A stretch of 64,000 bases of DNA from Capsicum annuum. Its lineage: Eukaryota; Streptophyta; Magnoliopsida; Solanales; Solanaceae. The DNA is taken from contig NC_061118.1 of the NCBI RefSeq assembly GCF_002878395.1, positions 132,882,669 to 132,946,668 on the forward strand, read 5' to 3'. The translations under genes were made by a program, and so were the position numbers. Below the pieces are notes generated by a model. That model did no database searches and was not told where the DNA came from. It saw nothing but the letters and a program-made list of their open reading frames with translations. Positions 1-10,373 of this stretch are shown piece after piece. Numbering within the stretch: the first letter of the stretch is position 1; each line of letters opens with the position of its first letter.

Positions 1-642
1 ACATTGAAAAGGTACTTAACAAGTTCAAGCATTTGAATTTCAATATTGCCAAGGCTCAATTAGACGTGAGATTTTCACTTTAAAATAATAAAGATGAAGT
101 GAATCACAATTGAAATACGCAAGAGTGTTGAAAATGTTGATGTATATCATGATTTGTACGCAACTAAATATAGCATGCATTATTAATGAATTGAGACAGT
201 ACACAAGTAATCCCAATCAAACTCACTGGATGGAGATGAAAAGAGTTTCGGATTATCTAAAATACACTCAAGATATGTTTTGCATTATAAGAAATATCCA
301 ACAATAGTTGAAGAATATAATAATGCAAATTGAATTACCGGATCAAATGAAGTAAAATACACAAATGTATATGTATTTACTTTTGGTGGAGGAACAGCCG
401 CTTGGAAATCATCCAAACAGACATGTGTTGCCTATACAACAATAGAATCTGAATTTATCATGTTAGATAAAGTCGATGAAGAAGTTAAATAGCTCCAAAA
501 TTTCTTAGAAGATATTCTTTATTGGCCCAAATCTTTAGCACAAGTATGCATACAATATGATAGTCAAGCGATAATAAGTAGGGCAGGAATCATGATGTAT
601 AATGGTAAATCTCATCATATAAAATGGAGATATAATACATAT
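1..642 (+). pseudogene. Ty1/copia RT C-terminus and RNase H fragment, decayed
   Basis: This is the tail of a copia polyprotein. The first readable block (about 110-300) carries the conserved stretch before RNase H, with NPNQTHW and YLKYTQD. A frame change follows, then the RNase H block with AAWKSSKQT, ESEFIMLDK and YDSQAIISRA (about 370-640). Frames change at least once and there are in-frame stops, so it cannot be translated. The same blocks occur on the minus strand in the full-length copia element at 35492-42101 ([26 protein letters not shown]), so the two are probably relatives. The 5' part lies outside the window and the 3' LTR is missing. The fragment stops where a gypsy-type LTR begins near 643. 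Confidence 0.85.
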
Positions 643-1214
643 TATAACACCCCACCTTTTCGAGCTAGAACTTAACTCGTCCTTCCTATGTATAAAGACC
701 CAAACCTGATAATTTCTATTTAGACATAAGTGTGAATAACAATTATTTAGTTCGAGAACATCTTTGGAGATAAATATAAGTCATGAAAATCTCCTAGATA
801 AAAGTTAAGTTGAGTAATTTCCTACCTATTGAATTTTGTTGACGTTTTTAATTGGGTCAACTTACAACGACCATTACTCATAGAAAATAACAAGTTATGT
901 GGCCTTCTATAGATCAACTTAAATCTCTTGTTTTTTCCAACACAAGTTATAGGTATTTTAGTAAAGCATTGTTCAGGGTGCGCGGCGGCGCGCACGAGGC
1001 AAAGCTCTTACTGCACAATTGGGATCGCGGGGCAATCTTTAGCCATGCTTTTGTATTTGTTGTGTGACCCTTCCTTCCCAGACGTTAAAATATGTTTTTC
1101 CCTTATTTAATCAAGGGCAAAATAATTCTTTCAACCCTCATAACTCCCCCTATTTATTTTTATAATTCTAAAGTCATACAAGCCTAGTGGAAAAGCCCCT
1201 AAATCCCTTATTCT
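643..1214 (+). mobile_element. Truncated 5' part of a Ty3/gypsy LTR
   Basis: The segment starts with TATAACACCCC, one base away from the TGTAACACCCC with which many plant Tekay/Del LTRs begin. It directly follows the broken copia end and stops where the LTR of the next element begins at 1215. It contains a short GC-rich patch near 978-1000. No coding function. The usual LTR end and PBS are absent, so the element at 1215 may have inserted into it. Confidence 0.55.
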
Positions 1215-2682
1215 TAAAACATCCTGGGTTTTGACCCTTAGAAAATTTCTTAGAATTTTGTTCTCTGCACCTAATACGACTCATGAGTATGAGTCATATA
1301 CTGGGGTACGAGTGGTATGGTCTTGTCGTATGCTGACCAGTGTTAGTTGGTGGAATGGTTTTGGTCACTGAAATGGGTAAGATTTAGGGGTATGAGTCAT
1401 AGGACTTGGTACGAGTCGTATTAGGGACTCGCATAGTGGGCAGTGTTTGATCCTCCTGATATTTCATTCTACCAGGGATACGGGTCATTAGTATGGATCG
1501 TATGTGAGGTTATGACTTAGTTGGATAAGTCATATACTGGACAGTGTCTGATCTAAGGTTGAGGTTTGGATATGAGTGGTGGGTACCAATTGTATAGGAA
1601 GGTACGACTCGTATGGGTCAATCGTATCCTTGTGATGAGTTTTTAAGGGATTTAAGTGAAGGTATTCTATACATTTTCCTACTTACCCTAATTAGGACCC
1701 ACAACTTCTAATACACTTTAGACCGTGTGCATGATGTCACACTATTGGAGAATGTACTAGTCATTACATGGGATAATTCCCTAGTTATGTGGCTACACGC
1801 ACGAGGGACCTTTCAGCAGGGGGAGTTGAACCCATATTACCCATGGGTAGTTTAGGACGGCCAAGCTACACAACCCAGTTTCAATTCATACTAAACCCAG
1901 TTCCCTTTCACGACACTTATATATATATATATGGTTGTATTTATTATGGATGGTTTTAGTTGGTTTTATAAATGATATTATTTTATCCTTATCCTGAGAT
2001 TCATGCTAGCAGTCACTCACTAATTCGTCTACTAACGGTTGTATACCCATGCTATGCAGGAATCGGTCATTCTACTCCTTCTGTTTAGCACATGAATTTT
2101 GTAAAAGCATTTGGACTGAAGTGGTGAGCTTCCATCCTTTTGGAAGGAATTATTTCATGTTATGATTTCTTTAGACACTTTTATTTATTTTGGATATTAG
2201 ATTTGGCCATGGTTGGGGGCATATCCCAACCAAATTTATTTACTCTTTTGGATAAAGGTTTTGTGGTTCTTCTGGGGGTTGGTATGGGCGAGATCAGTAG
2301 AGGTGTCAGCCTTGGCATTGGAATAGACTGGGAGGCTGGCATCATCGGATATAATTTCTCACTATTCCATCATATTATATTTTGGTAATAATTATATTAT
2401 GTTTTGGTATTCTCTTTGATTATGGCCTGGCTTATGGCTTATGGTTTGTTTTTGTATGGTCGGGCGATTGGTGTGGTACGATTGGACTCAATTGGGTCGG
2501 TCATGATTGTGACCCTATCTCAAAGTCTTAATGAGAACACTTATACTATATTGTTATATATTTAAAATTCATCCTATCTAAGGCTGGATATAGATGGTGG
2601 GTTTGGGTAATAGGGGGCCATCCCTGGTCATGGTTGGACTTGGGATGCCCATTACGACAAGGACCGGGATTGGGTCGGGTCA
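1215..2682 (+). repeat. 5' LTR of the first gypsy element
   Basis: About 1.47 kb. It begins TAAAACATCCTGGG (the 3' copy begins TGAAATATCCTGGG at 7606) and ends GGGTCGGGTCA. The following bases AGTTATATTTGAGTC align with AGTTGGTATCAGAGC, a PBS for initiator tRNA-Met, with several changes. The first 400 bp are crowded with ACGACTCAT/ATGAGTCGT-type words. A (TA)n run lies near 1918-1932. Confidence 0.8.
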
Positions 2683-2892
2683 AGTTATATTTGAGTCTAG
2701 ATTTATGGTCACTTTGGATTCCACAAAATCATGTCGAGTAGAGCCTCATTTAGGGGTATGAAGCGCACTATACTCAAAAGAGAGAGTCTACAAGGCATTT
2801 AGTAATGTTGAACTTTCTTTGTATTCTATCTTCAATCTTGAGTTCTCAATCCTAGAATCTTCTCAAATCCTTATTTGTTCGTCTTTCAAATC

Positions 2893-4060
2893 ATGCCTCC
2901 TAGATCTGTAACTCAAGAAAATTCTTTTGTCCCATCTGGAGATAATGCTAAAGGGGTACATCCTACGTTTGGAGTATATCTTTGATCTCATGGTTTTATT
3001 CCTGATGGTGCTGGAGTTTCTCCTATTCCATTTAGTTCTCCTTAGGTCCGTTGAGGCAACATGATGAAAGAAGAATTTTGTCAGTCTATTCATGTTATTG
3101 CCCAACTAGTTGCTGCTCAAGATGAGCAAAGTATGATTGGTGTTTTGTCTACTGAGTCCACAAGGGTTGGTCAATTTATGAAGATAGGTCCTCCAACTTT
3201 TATTGGAGTAAAGGTGGAGGAGGATCCACAAGGTTTCTTGGATGAGATGGAAAAGATCTTTCGGGTGATACAGGCTACTAATGTAGAGGGGTTTAACTTT
3301 ACAGATTATCAGCTCAAGGATGTTGCTTATCAGTGGTATGAGAAGTGGGATAGGGATAGAGGTGATACGTAAGAGGAGGGGTTGTGGGAGGCCTTTTCTA
3401 ACGCCTTCTTACATTGGTTGTTTCCTCAAGAGTTAAGGGAAGCTAATATGAAGGAATTTGTGAACCTCGGGTAGGGGATAATGTTAGTAAAGGAATATGT
3501 TTTAAAGTTTCATCATTTATCAAGGTATGCTCCTGACTTGGTGGTTGATATGAGGTCGAGAATGAGGAAGTTCGCTTTTAGGTTAAATACAGATTTGATT
3601 CTAGAGAGAAATACTATTTTGCTAATTAAAGATATGGACATGTCAAGGTTAACCATTCATATACAATTGGTTGATGATGAGAAGAAAAGATAGGCGGAGT
3701 TTGGGGATAGGCAAAAAAAGAGGAACAAGTCTTTTTATCAGGGAGGTGCTCAGTCTCTGGGTGGTAGAGATGGTGGCAAGTAGCAGAAAAAGAAGTGGGG
3801 GAGTTCTGGATCTTTTTTTTCTAGTTGTCCTTATCAGTCAGGAGACATGCATCATCAAGGTGGTGACAATTCTCAAGAACATGTTTCCCAATCTCCAGCG
3901 AGCAGAGGTCAATTAGTTTATTTGTGTCCTCCTTGTCGATTTTGTAGTCATCCTTATTGGGGTTATTGTGATGAATGAAGGGATAAATATTTCAAGTGTG
4001 GGTAGGTAGGCCATCAACTCAGGGATTGCCCAGTTAACAAAGTTGTTATGGGGCGAATAA
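2893..4060 (+). pseudogene. gag of the first gypsy element, broken
   Basis: This would encode the capsid and nucleocapsid precursor. The likely start ATG at 2893 gives MPPRSVTQENSF, about 200 bp after the PBS. Typical gag words follow: PPTFIGVKVEEDPQGFLDEM (about 3190-3250), YQWYEKW, KEYVLKFHHLSRYAPDLV and a basic tail. A CCHC knuckle lies near 3988-4029, but its first cysteine position reads Tyr (KYFKCG) and a TAG splits it. Stops near 3370, 3475, 3691, 3782 and 3976 break the frame; most are TAG where relatives have Gln or Trp. It could not make a working nucleocapsid. Confidence 0.8.
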
Positions 4061-7000
4061 TATTTTTGTGGCTTCATCTTCTGATCGTACACCTGGTGGT
4101 GTCTCTTCTGCTTCTATTACTGCTCTTAGTTCTAGTATTGGTTGGAACAGGTTGTATGCTTTGGCATCCCGATAGGAATGTGAGGCATTACCTGAGGTCG
4201 TTACTAGTACATTACAACTTTTCTCTCATGACGTATATTGTTTGCTTGATCTGGGGTCCACTCTTTCTATGTGACTCCATGTATGGCTATTTTTTGATTC
4301 AAAAGTTATTTTGGATGCTTTTCTTATTTTTACCTTGATAGGTGACTTGATTATTGCTAAGAGAGTCTATAGCGGGTGTATGGTATCTATTGGTAGCATG
4401 CAGACCTTGGCGGATCTGTGTGAGCGGGATATGGTAGATTTTGATGTAATTTTAGGTATGGTCTGGTTGCATTCTTATTATGCATCTTTAGATTGTCGAA
4501 CCCGTAAGGATAACTTTAAGTTTCCTACCGGTTATAGAATGGGAAGGTAGTTCCTTAGCTCTTGGGGGTGGTTTATTTCTTATCTTAAAGTTCGGAGGTT
4601 AATATCTAAGAGTTGTCTTTATCACTTGGTTTGGGATAAAGATTCTAACTTGAAAGGTCCTTCTTTATCTTTGGTCCCTGTGGTTAATAAGTTTCCAGAG
4701 GTCTTTTCGGATGATCTTCCTGGTGTTTTTCCAGATAGGGAAATAGAGTTTGGTATTGATTTGCTTTCGGAAACTCATCCAATATCTATTCCTCCATATA
4801 GAATAGCTCTGGCTTAGTTAAGGGAACTCAAGGAACAACTTAAAGATCTTCTGGATAAGGGATTTATTCATCCTAGTGTTTCTCTATAGGGTGCACCGGT
4901 GTTGTTTGTGTGCAAGAAGGATGGTTCCCTTTGGATATGCATTGACTACAGGCAGTTGAACAAGGTGACGATCAAGAACAAGTATCTTTTTCTTTGGATA
5001 GATGACTTACTTGACCAGTTACAAGGTACCAAGTTCTTCTCTAAGATAGATCTTCGATCTGGTTACTATCAGCTTAAGATTAGGGAGGTGGATATCCCTA
5101 AAATGACTTCTCATACTCGGTATAGGCATTTTGAGTTCGTAGTGATATCATTTGGGTTGACTAATGCTTCGGTAGCATTTATGGACTTAATGAATAAAGT
5201 GTTCAGGTAGTATTTAGATCTCTTTGTCATAGTCTTTATTGATGACATTCTGGTTTATTCGAAGAGCAAGGTGGATCATGCTAATCACCTCCATATGGTG
5301 TTGCAGACCTTAAAGTAACAGCAATTGTATGCAAAGTTCTCTAAGTGTGAGTTTTGGTTGGATGCTGTGACTTTCTTGGGTCATATAATTTCTAGTGAAG
5401 GATTAATGGTGGATCAACAGAAGGTTGCTATGGTGAAGAGGTAGCCTAGGCCCATGACTCCATCGGATATTCAAAGCTTCTTAGGTTTAGCCGGGTATTA
5501 TAGGCGGTTTGTGGAAAGATTTTATTCGATAGCTGCTCCTTTGACTAAGTTGACTCAGAAAAACGTTAAGTTTTCTTGGTCGGATGTTTTTTAAGGGAGT
5601 TTTGAGAAGTTGAAGGATAAGTTGACTTCTGCTCCAATCCTGACTTTTGTCGGAAGGCAATGATGGGTTTGTGGTTTATTGTGATGCATCTCCGGTAGGG
5701 CTTGGTTTTGTTTTGATGTAGCATGGGAAGGTGATTGCCTGTGCTTCCAGGTTGTTGAAGGTACATGAGAGAAATTATCCTACCCATGATTTGGAGTTGT
5801 TGGCAGTTGTGTTTGCTTTGAAAATATAGTGGCATTATTTGTATAGTGTTCACGTGGATATCTTTTCTCATCACAAGAGTCTTCAGTACGTGTTCATTTA
5901 GAAAGAGCTTAATATCGGGTAGAGAAGATGGCTTGAGCTTCTCAAAGATTATAATATGAGTCTTCACTATTACCCAGGTAAGGCTAATGTGGTTGTTGAT
6001 GCTCTTAGTAGGTTATCCATGGGTAGTTTGGCTCATGTGAAGGAAGAGAGACGGGAATTGGTGAAGGATATTCACCATTTGGCTAATCTTGGGGTTTGTC
6101 TCTAGGACTCCAAGGATGTTGTGTGTTTCTGATGTTGATAGGTTTCGACAAAGGGTTTTAGCTGAGGCACATGAGCCATGCTATGTTGTTTATCTCGGCT
6201 CGAAGGAGATATATCATGATCTCAAGGAGATCTATTGGTGGAATGGTATGAAGAGGGATGTGATTGATTCCATGGCTAAGTGCAAGATGTGTCAATAGGT
6301 TAAGGTTGAGCACATGAGTCCTGGTGGGTTGTATCAAGAATTAAAGTTGCCCGTATGGAAGTAGGAGATGATCAATATGGATTTCGTTACCGGTCTTCCT
6401 CGGTCTTGGAACCAATTTGATTCGATTTAGGTCATCGTGGATAGGATGACTAAGTCTACGCACTTTTTACTAGTGTGGACTATTTTTTTGGTGGAAGACT
6501 ATGCAAAGTTGTATCTTAGGACATTATGAAGCTGCATGGAGTACCTATCTCAATTATTTTTTATCATGGTACGCAGTTTATGTCTCATTTCTGATGGTCT
6601 TTCCAAAAAGGGTTGGGGACTAAGGTTAGTTTGAGTACTACTTTTCATTTGCAGTCGAATGAGAAAGTGGAGAGAACTATTCAGATATTAGAGGATATGC
6701 TTCGGGCCTATGTGATTGACTATGCTGGCAATTGGGTGGAGCATCTACCTTTGGTGGAGTTTGCTTACAACAATAGCTATCATTTGAGTATTGGTATGGC
6801 TCCTTTTGAGTTATTATAGGTAGGAGGTGTAGATCTCCTGTTGGTTGGTTTGAGCTTGGTGAGGCAGACATGTTTGGCCTGGATTTGGTTTATCAAGCGA
6901 TAGAGAAGGTCAAGGTAATTCGGGATAGGCTTAAGGCTACCCAAAGTCGCCAAAAGTCCGATACAGATGTTAGGCGTAGAGACTTAGAGTTTGAGGTCGG

Positions 7001-7420
7001 GGATAGAGTGTTCCTCAAGGTTCTCCCATGAAGGGAGTGGTGAGGTTTAGCAAGAAGGGGAACTCAGTCCTCGATTTATTCATCCTTATGTGATTTTGCG
7101 GAGAGTTGACAATGTTTCTTATGAGTTGGAGTTGCTATCTAGCTTGAATTTGGTTCATTCAGTCTTTCATGTTTCTATGTTGAGGAAGTGTGTTGGTTAT
7201 CCTTCTTCGGTTGTTCCTTTAGAAAGATTGTGTATTTCGATTCTTTGTCTTCTGAAAAGGTCTTAATTGATATATTAGATAGGCAAGTTCATCAGTTGTG
7301 GACTAGGGATGTGGCTTCGGTTAAGGTTCTATAGAGGAACCATAAGGTGGAAGAAGATACTTGGGAAGTGGAAGAGGACATGAAGTCCAAGTATCCGCAT
7401 CTATTTTCTGTTCTTGGGAT
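4060..7420 (+). pseudogene. pol of the first gypsy element: PR-RT-RNase H-INT-chromodomain, broken
   Basis: Protease: an active-site-like LDLGSTLS near 4243-4266, then DVILGMVWL at about 4440-4470. [13 protein letters not shown] (4939), [13 protein letters not shown] (about 5040) and catalytic FIDDILVYS (about 5236-5262). RNase H: the TRP-like YCDASPVGLG (about 5680) and YPGKANVVVDALSR (about 5970-6012). Integrase: an HHCC region (about 6165-6297, CKMCQ), core MDFVTGLPRSW (about 6375) and VERTIQ holding the catalytic Glu (about 6669). The second catalytic Asp block (normally SDRGTQF) reads YHGTQF, so that residue is lost. Chromodomain-like EEDTWEVEEDMKSKYP at 7348-7400. At least 15 stops and a few frameshifts, so it is inactive. 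Confidence 0.88.
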
Positions 7421-7593
7421 TCATGCGGAAGGTATGTGTCTTCAACACATCTTTATTTTCTGAGTTCGTTAAAGGAAAGATTAACATTTTTGCCTCTTTG
7501 TTTTAAAACTTTGTTAAAAGAATGTTTGATAATGCAAATGACTCTATGTGTGGTTACCCCTACCTTGTTCGTTATTTGGGGATGAATGTTCCT

Positions 7594-7605
7594 AGTGGGG
7601 GAGAT
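7594..7605 (+). other. Polypurine tract of the first gypsy element
   Basis: TAGTGGGGGAGA lies directly before the 3' LTR start TGAAATATCC at 7606. A G-rich tract abutting the LTR is the usual plus-strand primer of plant gypsy elements. Confidence 0.8.
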
Positions 7606-7741
7606 TGAAATATCCTGGGTTTTGACCCTTAGAAAGGTTCCTAGAATTTCGTTCTCCAGAACCAATACGACTCATGGGTATGAGTCGTATGTTGGGGTAT
7701 GAGTGGTATGGTTATGTCGTATGTTAACCAGTATTAGTTGG
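7606..7741 (+). repeat. 3' LTR remnant of the first gypsy element
   Basis: These 136 bp are close to the first 130-odd bp of the 5' LTR (CCTGGGTTTTGACCC, then ATGAGTCGTATG, then ACCAGTATTAGTTGGTGG). At about 7742 similarity stops and a different LTR interior begins. Confidence 0.8.
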
Positions 7742-8461
7742 TGGGATGGAATGTGTTTTGAAAGTTTCAGATTGTGTTCATGTGTTTTTAACTATTTCAA
7801 GATGATATGTGATTTATGAAATGCTCTCACCTATGTTTTATAAAAATACATATTTTGTTTTAGGATTGTTCTGCGTACCAGTACATTTGTATTGATCTCC
7901 TATGTTTCCAGATCTGAGGCACAGTCTCGGGGTCCCGTTCAGCAGTAGGCTTGTGTGTGTCAAAAGTTGCAGTTGGTGAGCCTTCTCTATTCCGAAAGGC
8001 CTAATTATTATACTTTGTTATCTCAGTCCGTGTTTATTGTCTGACTGGGGGGCCTGTCCCAGATTTAGACAAGATGTTGGTTTTAATGTATTAGAGATTA
8101 CACAAACCGATATTAGATGTTGTTAAAGGTTTATGGATTCCATTCCAGATTGTCTAATTGAATTGTGATATTGACCATGATTCCATATTGTTTTATATTT
8201 TCGTATTTTTCTTCATATTATATGAAAGTACGTATGATTTCTAGATGGAGAAGGGCACTCGATCCTTCACGGTTTGGGATACCCATCATGGCTAGGGCCT
8301 CGGCTTGGGTCATGACAGGAGGGTGATAAGGTATGCTCACATGGGGGTATGCTAGCTTATGAAAACTCCAATCCTTGTGGCAAACTTGGATTGGGGGCTT
8401 GGCCACCGAGTCAATAGCAGGCCCATACAACCTGTGGGTAATCAGAATTATTAGGTGTACC
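7742..8461 (+). mobile_element. Interior and end of a second gypsy LTR, plus about 150 bp of unassigned DNA
   Basis: The segment has the texture of the R/U5 part of a Del-type LTR: GGATTGTTCTGCG, GTCTCGGGGTCCCG, then CTCGGCTTGGGTCATGACA ending near 8315. No PBS follows directly. From 8316 to 8461 there is a G-rich stretch without recognisable content. No gene is supported here. Confidence 0.5.
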
Positions 8462-9038
8462 ATCTAGCTCAGACTTTAAAGAAAAGAGTTGAGTCTATAT
8501 TCTTACAAGAATGATTGAAGCTCTTTAATTATGCCCATGTGTTTTAAATTCTATCATGTTAAATTATTTTCATAACGCTCTCGATTATTTTATATGAAAT
8601 ATATGTTGTTTTGGGGATTGTTCTGCATATCAATACATTCCAAGTATTGACCGTTCTCATAGCAGCTGCATTGTCTCATAATGTAGGTTTTGAGGCTAAG
8701 TCCCATTGTCCATCAAATCAGTACAACCTTTGGTTATGTCAGAATTGGTGACCATCCATCTTATGAAAGGCACTTTAATAATATGTTTATTTCCTTCAGT
8801 TTATGGTTTATCCGAGGGCTTTGTCCCAGCCTAGATAGTTAGTCATTAGTAGATGATTCATAGACTAGATTTAGTTATTGTATTATCATAACATTTCAGA
8901 CATAATTTAATTTTAAGTTTTCCTTGAGTTTTATTTAATCTTCCTCACTTCTGTTTCATATGAATTATGCTTATGATAGTATGTTAAGGGGGGTTTTGGG
9001 AGCCTCGGCTTAGTTCGTGACAAACTTGATATCAGAGA
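8462..9038 (+). mobile_element. 3' part of a gypsy LTR with adjoining initiator tRNA-Met PBS
   Basis: The LTR interior resembles the segment at 7742-8315 (shared GGATTGTTCTGC and the CTCGGCTT...GTGACA end). It ends GTGACA at 9022. TGATATCAGAGA at 9027-9038 then matches TGGTATCAGAGC, the PBS for initiator tRNA-Met, at 10 of 12 positions. The downstream leader (GTCGTGTCTAGTAGAGTC) resembles the leader of the first element near 2730, so this is a truncated relative. Confidence 0.65.
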
Positions 9039-10373
9039 ATAGTTTAGGGTCCCAAGGTATCTACAATGTCGTGTCTAGTAGAGTCTTGCTTATGGGTGTG
9101 TTGTGCACCATACTTATAATCAGGAGGCTATCGGGCATTTAGGATATGTTTCTCATTCTTTCATACTCTAGATAGTGCGATAAAGTTATCCATATGAAAG
9201 TCATCCAAATCTCTTTCTTGCTCGAATTTTATTGGCTATGTCTCATTATCGAGGCAATACAAGTACAAAAGCTTAGATTCTTAATTAAGTCGTTCTTTTC
9301 GATTGAGTCATTAGAAAGTTACGAAATAGCACAAGGACTTTAGAGGAGTCCATCAGTGCATCAAAGTGTATTGACTCAAGTGTATACATCTATCTATATC
9401 TATCATGCATTTGAGCCTGAGGTAAGAAGTGTATTCAATCCTTTTCAAAAGCTTTGTTGTAGATGTCACACTTAATAGTAGAGATATGTATCAAAAAGTT
9501 GGAACACTATTTCCACCCGAGAGGTAAATAAGTTAAGGTGTTATAACCTATGAGCAGTAAGATGATCCCAAAGTTAGTGATATAAAGTCATAAGTTTAGA
9601 AGTTAGAGTAAAGGTAACTTTTGAGTAAAGAAGGTAGTTTTAGTCGTATAACCTTTGAGTGGAGGGTGGTGTGTCATTTTATAGTGATTGGCTAAGGTTG
9701 TAGCAAGATTTGTTATATTTGATGGTAGTTAGTAAATGAAGTGATTCGTTATGATGATTTGGAATCTATTTGAAATAGAAAAAGAGAGGATGATGGATAG
9801 TAGTTGTTGAAGTGAAATCATTTATAGGTTATGAATAAAAGGATAAGGTGACTAGTACTTTATGATTTAGACTTCTATGAGAAAATCTTAGAAAGAGGGA
9901 CTCAAAAAGTTTTATTGAATTTTGAAAGTAGTTAAAATGTATGCATGGGTGAGTAGATATAATGTGAGGAAGGAGGATGTACTAATAGACTGTAATGGGC
10001 TAGATTATAAGGTTAAAATTGGTTACCGTTCTTATGTTAAATTTTAGAATGTAGTAATGACGTTGTGAAGAATATGTTCTTGTAGGCCGTAGTTAAGTGA
10101 AATAAGGAATTTAGGTTGATTTTCCAATTTGATGGGCTACTATAGTTATGGTATGCTTCATCTGTGGTACATGATTGAAGCTAGACACTAAGTTTGAACT
10201 TTAGATGTTGATTGTAGTGATAAGAATGTTAGCACAAGGATAGTGATGCCAAATTTTTAGGAGTGAATTAGTAGACATGATATGATGTGTGAAAGAGCCT
10301 AGGTTGATAACTTATGAAAAGTTTGTGTGTATAATCATGATATATGTGAGGACTAGTATTGAAGCAATGAATT
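9039..10373 (+). other. Non-coding degenerate retroelement interior, no gene seen
   Basis: After a leader-like 150 bp the sequence is AT-rich and full of stops in all frames. I recognise no gag or pol motif. It is probably decayed or deleted interior of the element whose PBS is at 9027, or an unrelated filler. Confidence 0.4.

Larger units (their letters stand above)
1215..7741 (+). mobile_element. Ty3/gypsy chromovirus (Tekay/Del-like), decayed, 3' LTR truncated
   Basis: The element reads in the order 5' LTR, degenerate PBS, gag with a CCHC knuckle, protease, RT, RNase H, integrase, chromodomain, polypurine tract and the first 136 bp of the 3' LTR. That order with a C-terminal chromodomain is the plant chromovirus layout, and chromoviruses are thought to target heterochromatin. 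Both LTR starts share CCTGGGTTTTGACCCTTAGA and a run of ACGACTCAT/GAGTCGTAT motifs. I count about 23 in-frame stops when following the protein by homology, so it is inactive. The 3' LTR changes abruptly at about 7742 into unrelated LTR sequence, which suggests deletion or unequal recombination after insertion. Confidence 0.9.

Noticed and set aside
928..1110. 60-codon frame in the first LTR fragment
   Set aside because: Short, inside an LTR, with no motif.
5566..5967. 133-codon minus-strand open frame
   Set aside because: It lies antisense to the RT/RNase H region of the gypsy element, whose plus-strand motifs are clear. No motif of its own.
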